Of a stretch of DNA of 64,000 nt, positions 32,108 through 41,291 are shown piece after piece. The DNA lies in NCBI RefSeq assembly GCF_024124545.1, contig NZ_JAMXSF010000001.1, positions 496,001 through 560,000 on the forward strand, written 5' to 3'. This DNA is from Pseudoalteromonas sp. XMcav2-N. GTDB taxonomy: Bacteria > Pseudomonadota > Gammaproteobacteria > Enterobacterales > Alteromonadaceae. The notes below the pieces were generated by a model. It was not told where the DNA came from. It was given only the letters and a program-made list of their open reading frames with translations, and searched no databases. How positions within the stretch are numbered: position 1 is the first letter of the stretch; every line of letters begins with the position of its first letter. Position numbers and translations under genes: made by a program.

Positions 32108-34510
32108 CTAGAGTTTAAAGCTTTCCACCAGTTTGATGGGCTCTCCATCGACGTCCAATACAGCGACAACCTTCAGTACCCCGTTTTTGAGCTTTTCAGG
32201 CTGGCGTAAGTGCGGTTGCCAGCGCTTTTTTTCGTATGGAGATAGGGTGACATCCTGCTGCCAAAGTGCTGGTTGAGCTGCGGGGCTCTGGTAGGGAAGA
32301 AACTGCACCGACAGTTTGCCATGGGTGTCTCCGGAATAGGGTCCGGTCAGACTTATCTGCAGATCCGAGTTGTCTTTGCTGAGCTGGGCATTCAAATACA
32401 CGCCATCAAATTGCTGATTTTCCAAAGTGATTTGACCCGTTTGTGTTAGGCCCTGCCAGCTCAGGGTGTAGCCTGCCTGGCTCTGAGTTACCGACAACGG
32501 CAGTTTGTGTCTTCCCGGCGTTAAAGAGAAAGATTTTCCGCTTTGAAGCTTAATGTCGGCAGTTTGCTGACTGGGGTTGTTTACCGAAATAAAAGGCACG
32601 TCACCGTCAAACCGCAACGAGAGTTCGATACCACTGAGCGCATACAACGCATCATCAGAGAGCTGTTGTTGCCAACTTTCGAGCATGTTTTGTAAGTTTC
32701 GGTTCAGTGCTGAGTGCAGGCTTTGATTGGTTTGTTTTGCCAGCTGAGTGTCCAGTGTGGCCATACAATTCGGCAGTTGAGCCGAAAATGCGACACAGGT
32801 ATTGAAGGCTCTGTGTGCCAAATCTGCGCCTGCAAAGTACCAGGGGTTAGCTGTGACTATCTCAAGGTCTGGTACTTCATAGGTATGACTATACAGATAT
32901 GGCGTAACAGTGTGATTCATGTTGCGACCCAGCAGGGAGACCTGTTGGAAGTCGATTGCACTCAATACGTTGTCAGGTACTGTAAAGGCAACCTTTTGTG
33001 TGCTGTTAGCTGATTTAATCTCAACTTCCAGCCCTGAACTGGTTGTGCGCAGATTGAGACCCAGTTGCAAGGTTTGCTCTAAACTTCTGAGAATTGCCGG
33101 CGTGAGTGCAACCTCCTGTGTGGTGCCGCTGGTAGTATCAATGACTGATAGTCGCGTGCCATCATTCAGTAGCACTTGCAACATCTGGTCCTGAGTAAAA
33201 TCAGCTTTTTCAGTCAATCCAGCACGTTGTGCAAGACTGTCATTGCTAAGTTTGGTTAGCAAGCCTACCCCAATTTCACCTCGGGTCCGTTGTTCAGGTT
33301 GCAGTGTTAATAAGGCCGCGAAAGAATCTTTGCTGACCGGGTTGATTGCAGGGTGTGGCTGAGGTGCGGGGAAATCCAGTACCGGGTGGCGTGTGCTACG
33401 AAACGGCGTAATATCTAAGCGTTGAAGGGCTTTTTCATCGTTGCTGCGCAGCCAGTAGCCCGGGCCATTTTGCTCCCAGGGACCTCGTACAATATAAAAG
33501 CTCGGCTTTGCTGTTTGAACGAACTGGACAAAGTCGCGCTCCAGCTGTGGCCAGTCTGAAAAGGTGGTTTTCAGTAGGGCATTGGCGGTTGGCAAGGTAG
33601 CGTCAGAATCTGGGTTCAATGCCATCAGGGTGCGCAGGTAGCGTTTAAAATACTGATAGCGCAGTGGGTCACTTAACAAAAAATGCACGATGAAAAAGTT
33701 AAGGCCACGGCGCAGTTGTGGGTCATCATTGATCTGCTCAAAGCTGGGTTGTCCATTCTTATGATACTGCGCCAGTCCCATGATCTGGTAGTTCATAGGG
33801 GCACGGTCGAATACCATGACTCTGAGTTGTTTTTTGTCGCTGTCATAGGTGTGGCTCGCGATTGCGTCGGCCATGCCTTCGGTGATCCAGCTTGGTGCCC
33901 AGGTTGCATGACCATTGAGCGCCATATGAAAAGCGTGCATAGTTTCGTGGATCACAATATAGCGTTGATGGTGATGTCGGTGGCTTGGAAAACTGTATCC
34001 GGCACGGTTGTAATACATGGTTTCGCCCCCGGCTGTTTTGTGTACGCCACGCAAAAAACCGTCGTCCAGCATGGCTTCACGTACACGCTCACGAGAGCTG
34101 CCGTAGACGACAGCAATGCGCTGATTATCAATGTTCGCGGGTGCCATACCAAACAGCTCAACGTAGTGGGGGTAAGACATTTCCAATAGCTCAAGATAGA
34201 GGCGGACTTTTTCCTCGCTCAAATCGCTTTTGAGCGCAAAATGTTTGCTGACCCACCAGTTATAGCCTCGGCTATTGGTTATCTTGCCATCGCTGTATGT
34301 ACGCGGTATTTGTTTACCGACATAGGTAATGTCGATGTGATTAAGCGTGCTGGTTCTGCCCGCTACGTCAATATCCACACGCATCTGGGCTGGGCTCGGG
34401 ATTGTCTGTTCTATCTGGCCAGAAACTCGAGCCACCTGACTCTGAGGCGGTTTTTCTAACGACTGGCAGCCGCTCAGGAGTGCCAACGCAATTAAACTCA
34501 ATCGTAACAT
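32108..34510 (-). CDS. Lipoprotein with HExxH metallopeptidase motif
   Basis: 800 residues. Lipobox LSGC (Cys15), so a surface or periplasmic lipoprotein. A zinc-peptidase motif HETMH (188-192) is followed by WITEGMAD with a Glu at 211, 18 residues after the second His, as in gluzincin peptidases. The remaining 550 residues are beta-rich; a PDZ-like stretch may lie near 400-470. The specific family is not recognised. It is divergent from a POT/MFS-type peptide transporter gene, and the 66 bases between them hold a 14-bp palindrome shared with the hydroxyproline locus, which suggests a role in degrading collagen-like or other peptides. Confidence 0.78.
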   Translation of the reverse strand: MLRLSLIALALLSGCQSLEKPPQSQVARVSGQIEQTIPSPAQMRVDIDVAGRTSTLNHIDITYVGKQIPRTYSDGKITNSRGYNWWVSKHFALKSDLSEEKVRLYLELLEMSYPHYVELFGMAPANIDNQRIAVVYGSSRERVREAMLDDGFLRGVHKTAGGETMYYNRAGYSFPSHRHHHQRYIVIHETMHAFHMALNGHATWAPSWITEGMADAIASHTYDSDKKQLRVMVFDRAPMNYQIMGLAQYHKNGQPSFEQINDDPQLRRGLNFFIVHFLLSDPLRYQYFKRYLRTLMALNPDSDATLPTANALLKTTFSDWPQLERDFVQFVQTAKPSFYIVRGPWEQNGPGYWLRSNDEKALQRLDITPFRSTRHPVLDFPAPQPHPAINPVSKDSFAALLTLQPEQRTRGEIGVGLLTKLSNDSLAQRAGLTEKADFTQDQMLQVLLNDGTRLSVIDTTSGTTQEVALTPAILRSLEQTLQLGLNLRTTSSGLEVEIKSANSTQKVAFTVPDNVLSAIDFQQVSLLGRNMNHTVTPYLYSHTYEVPDLEIVTANPWYFAGADLAHRAFNTCVAFSAQLPNCMATLDTQLAKQTNQSLHSALNRNLQNMLESWQQQLSDDALYALSGIELSLRFDGDVPFISVNNPSQQTADIKLQSGKSFSLTPGRHKLPLSVTQSQAGYTLSWQGLTQTGQITLENQQFDGVYLNAQLSKDNSDLQISLTGPYSGDTHGKLSVQFLPYQSPAAQPALWQQDVTLSPYEKKRWQPHLRQPEKLKNGVLKVVAVLDVDGEPIKLVESFKL

Positions 34511-34540
34511 TTTGACTTTCTCTTATTAGTGTTTTATGTA

Positions 34541-34554
34541 TATTGTATACAATA
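34541..34554. promoter_or_regulatory. Palindromic operator copy 1 (TATTGTATACAATA)
   Basis: A perfect 14-bp palindrome in the 66-base divergent gap between the metallopeptidase lipoprotein and the peptide-type transporter. The identical 14 bases lie at 53978-53991 in the divergent gap of the hydroxyproline genes. GntR-family (FCD) regulators bind palindromes of this form, and such a regulator is encoded at 57.7 kb. Confidence 0.75.
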
Positions 34555-34576
34555 ATAATCAATAGGATCCAAGTCA

Positions 34577-36355
34577 ATGTCGATAAATACATCAACCAGG
34601 CAACGAGATACAGGGAGGCAAAGTACAGATGCTTCTGAATCAGGGTTTAGCCGTGCATTTTATGTCGCTAACCTCATGGAAATATTTGAGCGGTTAGCCT
34701 GGTATGGCTTTTTTGCGGTGTCTTCTGTGTATATGACCACGCCCAGTGCTCAGGGCGGGGTCGGATTTACCGATCTTGAGCGCGGCGCGGTACAGGGGAT
34801 CATCCCGTTTTTTCTCTATCTTTTGCCCGTACTGACTGGCGCACTGGGCGATCAGCTTGGCTATCGAAAAATGTTTTTGCTGTCATTCGCCATTATGGCT
34901 CCGGGGTACTTTTTACTGGGTCAGGCGCAAAGCTTTTGGCCGTTTTTTGCTGCACTAAGCCTGGTTGCTCTGGGGGCTGCTTGCTTCAAGCCTGTGGTAG
35001 TCGGCACTATTTCTCACAGTACTAACGACAGTAATCGCGGCCTTGGGTTTGGCATTTTCTATACCATGGTTAATATTGGCGGTTTTCTTGGGCCTTTGCT
35101 TGCTGGAGCGCTCAGGGCGATAAGCTGGGATGCTGTGTTTATGATGTCGGCATGCTGGATCTTGCTGAATTTTATTCCTGTTTTGTGGTTCTACCGTGAT
35201 CCGCCGAGCCTTAAGCGGGAGAAAGCGTCGCTTCGTGATGTTTTGCGAGAAGCTCAGTCTGTGCTTGGTAATGGCCGTTTTGCGTTGACGTTGTTAGTCG
35301 CCGTGGTGCTCTTGATGTGTTCAGGAATCGAGGCCCTCAGCTATATTGAAGCGTTTTCACTCATTGGGCTCTGGCTGGCTATTAATGTGATTTGGGATCA
35401 GACCGCCCGCAGAGTCACGCAGAAGAAAGCTGTCTGGTGGGCACAACCCATGAGGATCAGTAATATGCGATTTGCAGTGTATCTGGCCATTCTTGCAGGG
35501 TTCTGGACAGTGTACAACCAGCTGTTTTATACCTTGCCTTTGTTTATCCGTGACTATGTAGATACCCGAGATTTACTGAACTTTATAGCCTTTTTTGGCG
35601 AGGATGTCGTTGCTTTCTTTGCATATGTAGATAGCACGCAGCTACAAAATGCAGTTCAGGTATTACATTCACAATTACAAGCGGGCACTGTACCAGCCGT
35701 TGAAGCCCTGCGCTTGGAGTGGGTTCACCTTAAAGTAAATGTACCAACCCACGAATTGACAACCCTGATGGCTGATTTGAAAGCGTCGGAAACACTGACG
35801 AGCGCAAAGTTGCAACAGACCACGCTCGCACTGCTTGAATATCGGCAGATTAATCCCGAGTATTTGATCAACCTGGATTTCGCAGCCATTGTATTGCTCC
35901 AGATCCTGGTTAGTTATTTGTGTCAGCGGATAAAGCCGTTTTATGTGCTGACAGCAGGACTGGTTGTTATGTTTGGGGCCTTTTCACTCATGGCCATAGA
36001 GCTGACAGCAACGAGTGGGGCATTGATGGTTACAGTGATCTTGTTAATTGCATTGGGAGAAATGCTGACCTCACCTAAAAGTCAGGAGTACGTAGCCAGT
36101 ATCGCGCCGCCTTCACAGGCTGCCCTGTATATGGGCTACTACTTTGTGTCTATGGCTCTGGGCTTTTTGTTTGCCGGCTTCTTATCTGGGTGGAGTTATG
36201 CCACCTTGGTCCAGCAAGATGGCCGACCTGACCTAATGTGGGGGTTGTTTGGTGTATTGGCACTGGCGACGGCTATTGCTTTATACCTGTTTAACCGTTT
36301 TTTGATTCAAAGGCCTTTACAACAGGTTTCAGTGGAGGAACAAGCCGCTTTATAA
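34577..36355 (+). CDS. POT/MFS-family peptide-type transporter with soluble insert
   Basis: 592-residue inner-membrane protein of the major facilitator superfamily with features of proton-dependent oligopeptide transporters: an ExxER-like EIFERLAWYGF in TM1, GDQLGYRKMF between TM2 and TM3, and FYTMVNIGGFLGPLLAG. Residues about 325-430 are a long, mostly helical hydrophilic insert between C-terminal-half membrane segments that standard members lack. The start is 23 bases after the shared palindrome. It is followed by an Xaa-Pro-dipeptidase-like amidohydrolase, so import of Pro-containing di- or tripeptides is a sensible inference. Confidence 0.82.
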   Translation: MSINTSTRQRDTGRQSTDASESGFSRAFYVANLMEIFERLAWYGFFAVSSVYMTTPSAQGGVGFTDLERGAVQGIIPFFLYLLPVLTGALGDQLGYRKMFLLSFAIMAPGYFLLGQAQSFWPFFAALSLVALGAACFKPVVVGTISHSTNDSNRGLGFGIFYTMVNIGGFLGPLLAGALRAISWDAVFMMSACWILLNFIPVLWFYRDPPSLKREKASLRDVLREAQSVLGNGRFALTLLVAVVLLMCSGIEALSYIEAFSLIGLWLAINVIWDQTARRVTQKKAVWWAQPMRISNMRFAVYLAILAGFWTVYNQLFYTLPLFIRDYVDTRDLLNFIAFFGEDVVAFFAYVDSTQLQNAVQVLHSQLQAGTVPAVEALRLEWVHLKVNVPTHELTTLMADLKASETLTSAKLQQTTLALLEYRQINPEYLINLDFAAIVLLQILVSYLCQRIKPFYVLTAGLVVMFGAFSLMAIELTATSGALMVTVILLIALGEMLTSPKSQEYVASIAPPSQAALYMGYYFVSMALGFLFAGFLSGWSYATLVQQDGRPDLMWGLFGVLALATAIALYLFNRFLIQRPLQQVSVEEQAAL

Positions 36356-36460
36356 CGCTGTTTGTTCCGACGTTTGGCGAAGTTGGTCGCACTTAGGTTG
36401 CCTTTGTTGTCTTGCCATGACTAGACTGAGTCGACTAATTACTACAAAAAAGAAGCGAAT

Positions 36461-37738
36461 ATGTTGAAAACAACTCTGATCAGTGCCGCAGTGCTTATGG
36501 CCTGTGGCAATGCCTTTGCCGACACATTGGTACTCAATGCCGACGCTGCACTGGATGTTAACACAGGAAAACTCATCCGGCCCGCCACTGTGGTAGTCGA
36601 AGACAACACAATCGTGTCGGTATCACGAAGCAACCGTAAAGCCTACCCAGAAGATGCCACTGTGATTGATCTCAAAGGCCATACACTGTTGCCGGGGTTG
36701 TTTGATATGCATGTGCACCTTACCGGTGATGCACAAGTTCATGGTTACAAGCGCTTGCAGCGCACTGCACCGCGTTCGGCAATCACAGGAGTGCGTAACG
36801 CCAAGCGCACGCTTGCAGCAGGGTTTACGTCTGTGCGTAACCTGGGCGCTGGTGGCTATGCTGATCTGGCGCTGCGTGATGCTATCTATGATGGTGATGT
36901 ACCAGGACCTCGCATCTTCGCATCGGGCCCGGCGCTGGGTATAACGGGCGGTCACTGCGACAATAACCTGTTTACCCACGAGCACAAGGTGGTAGCACAA
37001 GGGGTGGCCGACGGCCCCTGGGCAGTCAGACAAAAGGTGCGTGAAAACATCAAATATGGTGTGGACGTAATTAAGTTCTGTGCAACTGGAGGTGTATTAT
37101 CCAAAGGCACTAAAGTGGGTGCACAGCAATATTCGTTTGAGGAAATGCAGGCGCTGGTAGCAGAAGTGCATTTACGTGGCCTAACCGTGGCTGCTCATGC
37201 GCATGGAACAGATGGCATTAAGTCAGCTATCCGTGCCGGGGTGGATTCAGTTGAACATGTCAGTTTTTTGGATGATGAAGCTATCAAGCTTGCCAAGCAA
37301 CATGGTACTTATTTCTCAATGGATATTTACAATACCGAATATATCCTGAGTGAGGGAGAAAAAGCCGGTATTTTACCCGAAAGCCTGGATAAAGAACGAA
37401 AAGTTGGCGGCACTCAACGAGCCAGTTTTACGAAAGCCGTTAAGGCCGGTGTGAACATGGTGTTTGGCTCAGACGGTGGAGTGTACCCTCATGGTCAAAA
37501 CGGCAAACAATTTAGCCGTATGGTCAAGTTTGGCATGAATGAGCTTCAGGCGCTTCAGGCCGCGACTATCAATTCTGCGACCTTGTTAAAGATGCAGGAC
37601 AAGCTCGGTTCTCTGGAGGCGGGTAAGCTGGCTGATATCATTGCTGTACCGGGAAACCCGTTAAAAGATATTCAGGTGATGGAAACCGTAACCCTGGTAA
37701 TCAAAGACGGCAAAGTGGAAGTGGATAAACGTCAGTAA
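36461..37738 (+). CDS. Exported amidohydrolase (Xaa-Pro dipeptidase-like)
   Basis: 425 residues with a signal peptide (MLKTTLISAAVLMACGNAFA). Amidohydrolase-superfamily barrel: metal motif DMHVHL near residue 86, bridging-Lys region VIKFCATGG, HAHG, EHVSF, and GSDGG near 340. The pattern resembles the Sgx9260/Cc2672-type Xaa-Arg/Lys/Pro dipeptidases, which cleave dipeptides with C-terminal Pro or basic residues. Located 105 bases after the peptide-type transporter on the same strand. A periplasmic location fits a dipeptidase acting before uptake. Confidence 0.83.
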   Translation: MLKTTLISAAVLMACGNAFADTLVLNADAALDVNTGKLIRPATVVVEDNTIVSVSRSNRKAYPEDATVIDLKGHTLLPGLFDMHVHLTGDAQVHGYKRLQRTAPRSAITGVRNAKRTLAAGFTSVRNLGAGGYADLALRDAIYDGDVPGPRIFASGPALGITGGHCDNNLFTHEHKVVAQGVADGPWAVRQKVRENIKYGVDVIKFCATGGVLSKGTKVGAQQYSFEEMQALVAEVHLRGLTVAAHAHGTDGIKSAIRAGVDSVEHVSFLDDEAIKLAKQHGTYFSMDIYNTEYILSEGEKAGILPESLDKERKVGGTQRASFTKAVKAGVNMVFGSDGGVYPHGQNGKQFSRMVKFGMNELQALQAATINSATLLKMQDKLGSLEAGKLADIIAVPGNPLKDIQVMETVTLVIKDGKVEVDKRQ

Positions 37739-37762
37739 ATTTAATTACGCTCAATTGAAAGT

Positions 37763-37788
37763 GGCCTGTGCGGTTTTACCCGCAGGCC
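37763..37788 (+). terminator. Hairpin after amidohydrolase gene
   Basis: GGCCTGTGCGG and CCGCAGGCC pair with one bulged base around a short T-rich loop, 25 bases after the stop. No clear T-run follows, so it is only a possible terminator between this and the convergent membrane-protein gene. Confidence 0.5.
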
Positions 37789-37821
37789 GCTTAACCTTAC
37801 TTGAAAGGGCGAATTAACAAA

Positions 37822-38271
37822 TTAAGACGCTGTGTTGTGAGGCTGCTTTTTTGCTTTGAGTGGATACAAGATGAGCAATGGTAGCATGAGTGCCAGCATC
37901 CACAGGTAAGCGCCAATATGCAACTGCAACAAGACCACACTTATGGAAGAGCCAATCATGGCAACGGGGTGGACGAAAAACACCACCACAATCACGGCAG
38001 TACAGAATCCCGCAATACGACCCAGTTTTTCCTTATAAGTGACCAGGCTTATCAGCCAACTGATATTTGCCAGCCAGGGTAATATCAGCAGTAGTCCGAG
38101 CCCGGGCATTTGAGGCAACATAACAAATCCAAAAAAAACCTGTGCAGGTCCCAGTATGAGTACTTCATAGCCATCGATAAGGTGTTCTGCTGAAGATTCC
38201 AAAGGAGAAATAGCAGGCAGGCATAGAGAAATAAGGTAAATGGCGATAGAAAGTTTGAGTGTTAGTTTCAT
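37822..38271 (-). CDS. Hypothetical membrane protein
   Basis: 149 residues with four hydrophobic segments (about 5-22, 38-58, 60-82, 110-140) and a basic C-terminus (LKAKKQPHN). Inner-membrane protein without recognised family; convergent with the amidohydrolase gene and divergent from the AraC-type regulator. Confidence 0.6.
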   Translation of the reverse strand: MKLTLKLSIAIYLISLCLPAISPLESSAEHLIDGYEVLILGPAQVFFGFVMLPQMPGLGLLLILPWLANISWLISLVTYKEKLGRIAGFCTAVIVVVFFVHPVAMIGSSISVVLLQLHIGAYLWMLALMLPLLILYPLKAKKQPHNTAS

Positions 38272-38483
38272 AGAGTCCTTTGTGATTTAAGGTGGTAAAA
38301 CATCACTTGCCCGCCACTCGCTGACTATCGTATATTTAATCTAATACTTTGTAAAATATACACTTTGATAGTTGTTCAATTCGCCTTGAATAACATGGCG
38401 TCTATTTCAGCTCGTTGGTTGCACCCCTTAGCTGTTTCCAATATGCTACCACTTGTCGTTTTTACGTTTTTGAGAGAGCTTAA

Positions 38484-39611
38484 ATGAGTGTGTTAGGCAC
38501 GCTGATCTACTCTAGTATGCTGGGTATGCTGTTACTGGCGTTGCTGCAGGCGGTTAATAAACCCCGACAGAGACAAACTACTTACCTGATAGCGTTACTC
38601 GCCTTACTGATAGTTCATGTGTGCGGTGAACTGGTAGTGTATTCCGGTGCATATCGTTACGTGCCCTGGCTGGTGGGTGCGCAGTTTCCCGTCCGTGTAC
38701 TGTTAGGTCCGGCACTGTATTTTTACGCCTGTGCGACCATGTCTCCTAATCCTGAGTTTTCGAAACGGACTTATGCATGGGCGCTATCTGGCCCGATTTT
38801 GGTGATGGCGGTGATGGCTCCGTTTGTGTCCGGCCTGAGTTCTGCTGAGAAACTGGCACTGGCGGACCCGGCAACCCGAGATCCTCAGCACTACAAGCTG
38901 GCTTTATTCTCTTGCTTTGCCTCAACGCAGATCTTTGTTTTGTACACAGCGGTTTATTTTATTAGCGCTTTAAAACTTCATGCCCGTCACCGGCAGCAAT
39001 TAATGGAACGTTTTTCTGACATTGAGTCACGTTCAATCAGTTGGTTTGCCGTCATCTTATTGCTGTGGGGCTTGGTTTGGCTGTGTTATGCCACCGGTTA
39101 CATTTCGGTGTTCTTGGGTTGGCGCTGGTTTGGACAGGGGGTGATACTACCGATTTTTGAGGCTTGCGTACTACTTGCCTTCGCCTATCTGGCACTTAAA
39201 CAACCGATTTTGACTCCGGCCGACAAAGGAGAGCCGAGAGCCCGGCAGCCTCGTACATCGACAGTAAGCCTGGATAGAATGCAACGTATTTCGGCTAAAC
39301 TGGAAAAAGCGATGGAAGAAGAGCAATTGTTTATGGAAGAGGATTTGTCTTTGAATAAACTTTCCAGTGCAATTGGCGTAAGCGAAAATCACATTTCAGA
39401 AACTCTGTCTCAATTAATGCAGACCAACTTCTTCCAGTTTGTAAATCGCTATCGAATATCACAAGCTGAAAAATTACTCAAAGAAACAGACATGCAGGTG
39501 TCGAGCATTCAGTTTGAAGTGGGTTTTAACTCTAAGTCGACCTTTAACACCGCGTTTAAGAAAGCCACGGGATTGACTCCTTCGTTATATCGTAAGCAAC
39601 AGCATAACTGA
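38484..39611 (+). CDS. AraC-family regulator with 7TM-like membrane domain
   Basis: 375 residues: about seven hydrophobic segments in residues 1-240 (membrane sensor), a charged linker, and a C-terminal AraC/XylS DNA-binding domain (about 265-372) with two HTHs (LNKLSSAIGVSENHISETL and VSSIQFEVGFNSKSTFNTAF). A membrane-embedded regulator. Its last 56 bases overlap the 3' end of the convergent membrane-protein gene. Targets unknown. Confidence 0.88.
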   Translation: MSVLGTLIYSSMLGMLLLALLQAVNKPRQRQTTYLIALLALLIVHVCGELVVYSGAYRYVPWLVGAQFPVRVLLGPALYFYACATMSPNPEFSKRTYAWALSGPILVMAVMAPFVSGLSSAEKLALADPATRDPQHYKLALFSCFASTQIFVLYTAVYFISALKLHARHRQQLMERFSDIESRSISWFAVILLLWGLVWLCYATGYISVFLGWRWFGQGVILPIFEACVLLAFAYLALKQPILTPADKGEPRARQPRTSTVSLDRMQRISAKLEKAMEEEQLFMEEDLSLNKLSSAIGVSENHISETLSQLMQTNFFQFVNRYRISQAEKLLKETDMQVSSIQFEVGFNSKSTFNTAFKKATGLTPSLYRKQQHN

Positions 39612-40278
39612 TTAAAACAGCTGAAATAAATGCCGCTAAACATACTCTGGTGCTTTTGAATTGCCAGCTTTGCGCCTGACCGATTCTGTATAGGATTAAC
39701 CCTGTGATAATCACGGTCGGCTCATAGAAAAACCTGGGAGGTAAATCAAATGGAAAGAAAAACAGACCATGGATCAGGCGACCAAGTCCCGGAGGCAGCA
39801 GCATTACAGATGCAAGCAGTATCCAGTGTGCGTGTTTGTGTGAAGAGCCGGCGCTGAAAATTGCCCGATACATAAAGAATGCGAAGAGCGGGAAAAGGGC
39901 GATATCAAGACTCAACACCAACCTGAATATAACGCTGGTGGTGACACGTTCCTGGTATACGGTGGTGTATAAAACCACCGTTGAGACAATAAAAGCCAGC
40001 AAGACAAAAGCAAGGCAGTATCCAAGTGTTCGGTGCGGTATCAAGTGCTTTTGGTAAACCAGTGTTGCCTGGCTGAGCATACCGGCCACCCAGACAAAGG
40101 ACAAAGCGCCGTGCCAGTGATGCATCGTAGTCAGTGATGAAAACTGCAGAATATAACTGGGGATAAACCCCAGCAAAATTATCAGCCCAATGACCCAAAG
40201 CCAGGTTACATAGAATGCAAAGGGTAAGTCAGGGGTCTGCGTCTGTGACGGATATTTATAATCGATTACGGAACCCAT
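39556..40278 (-). CDS. Hypothetical multi-pass membrane protein
   Basis: 240 residues with about seven hydrophobic segments. His-rich features (TMHHWHGALSF, HKHAHWILL, LIHGLFFF) could bind haem or metal but no family is assigned. Its ATG overlaps the stop of the upstream S66 peptidase gene by one base (TAATG), so the two are translationally coupled. Its 3' end overlaps the convergent AraC-type gene by 56 bases, which is unusual. Confidence 0.65.
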   Translation of the reverse strand: MGSVIDYKYPSQTQTPDLPFAFYVTWLWVIGLIILLGFIPSYILQFSSLTTMHHWHGALSFVWVAGMLSQATLVYQKHLIPHRTLGYCLAFVLLAFIVSTVVLYTTVYQERVTTSVIFRLVLSLDIALFPLFAFFMYRAIFSAGSSHKHAHWILLASVMLLPPGLGRLIHGLFFFPFDLPPRFFYEPTVIITGLILYRIGQAQSWQFKSTRVCLAAFISAVLISYAVAYDITKESIPWLS

Positions 40279-41261
40279 TAGTTGTTTTGCCGTGTATGGA
40301 TGTTTATGTTTACTCTACCATCCAATGCCTTGAGCGTGCATTGTCCGCCAATGGGAACGGTGAAAATAGGTGTTGTATGACCAAAGTCGAGATTGCACAC
40401 GACCGGGCAAGATGTCAGTTGCTCAAAACTGCTCAGGAGCTCTGTCAGGTCGTTAAGGTCTACTTTGCTGTCGGCTTGAAAGCGGCCGACCACTAAACCG
40501 GCAATATGCTCAGCGCCCTGATGAGACAACAAAGATTGCAGGTTACGTTCAAATTCCGTCAGGGTCAGGTCACCCAGCAGGTTATCTTCTTCGACAAATA
40601 AAACCGCTCCGGTTAAATCTGGCATGTAACGGGTACCCTGCAATAAATTGAATGAGCAAAGGTTGCCACCCAAAATGGTGCCTTCACACGTCCCTTTGTT
40701 GACAATGATGGGGCCCGGGTTGGGTATAAAAGTGCGACTGGTTTGATCGATAAACCAAAGATCATCAGACCAAAACTCGCTGGCGCTAAGCGCATAGTCC
40801 GTGCCACCCAGTAAGGCGAGCTCAAAATGTCTGAGGGTAAATTCCAAACCCTGTTGCATGCCAAAAGAGGAAAAATGCGGACCCAGATAAGTAATCTGGC
40901 CTGTTATGGCATAAATAGCGTTGAGCAGTACGGTGATGTCGGAGTATCCGCAAAGCGGCTTTGGGTTATCCCGGAGTATGTCCCAGTTTAGATGGTCGAG
41001 CGTCCTGTTTGCGTTGTGGCCGCCAATGGTACTTAAAATGAGCGCAACTTCTGGGTCTGCAAAGGCGTCATTCAAATCTTTTGCCTTATCGAGTATCAAC
41101 TGGGCTGTTGTAACTTCTCGGTGTATGTAATGGGGAGCAAAGTCGCAATGGATACCCAGCCCAGCCAGTGTTTCAATGGCGGTGGCCGTTGTTTCTCGGG
41201 ACAAGATCTCAGCAGATCTGCTGGGGGATACAATGCGTGCCCGTTTTTTATGTTCGTTCAT
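40278..41261 (-). CDS. S66 family LD-carboxypeptidase / MccF-like peptidase
   Basis: 327 residues, usual family length. The Ser-Glu-His catalytic set is visible: nucleophile Ser in CGYSDIT (near residue 106), Glu in FVEEDNLL (near 225) and His in LDFGHT (near 295). Family members trim LD-bonds of murein tetrapeptides or, as MccF, inactivate microcin C7-type nucleotide antibiotics by cleaving an acyl-sulfamoyl bond; sequence alone does not decide. RBS AAGGAA. Coupled to the following membrane-protein gene. Confidence 0.88.
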   Translation of the reverse strand: MNEHKKRARIVSPSRSAEILSRETTATAIETLAGLGIHCDFAPHYIHREVTTAQLILDKAKDLNDAFADPEVALILSTIGGHNANRTLDHLNWDILRDNPKPLCGYSDITVLLNAIYAITGQITYLGPHFSSFGMQQGLEFTLRHFELALLGGTDYALSASEFWSDDLWFIDQTSRTFIPNPGPIIVNKGTCEGTILGGNLCSFNLLQGTRYMPDLTGAVLFVEEDNLLGDLTLTEFERNLQSLLSHQGAEHIAGLVVGRFQADSKVDLNDLTELLSSFEQLTSCPVVCNLDFGHTTPIFTVPIGGQCTLKALDGRVNINIHTRQNN

Positions 41262-41291
41262 ATGTTTCCTTATACCTGATTACACTGCATG

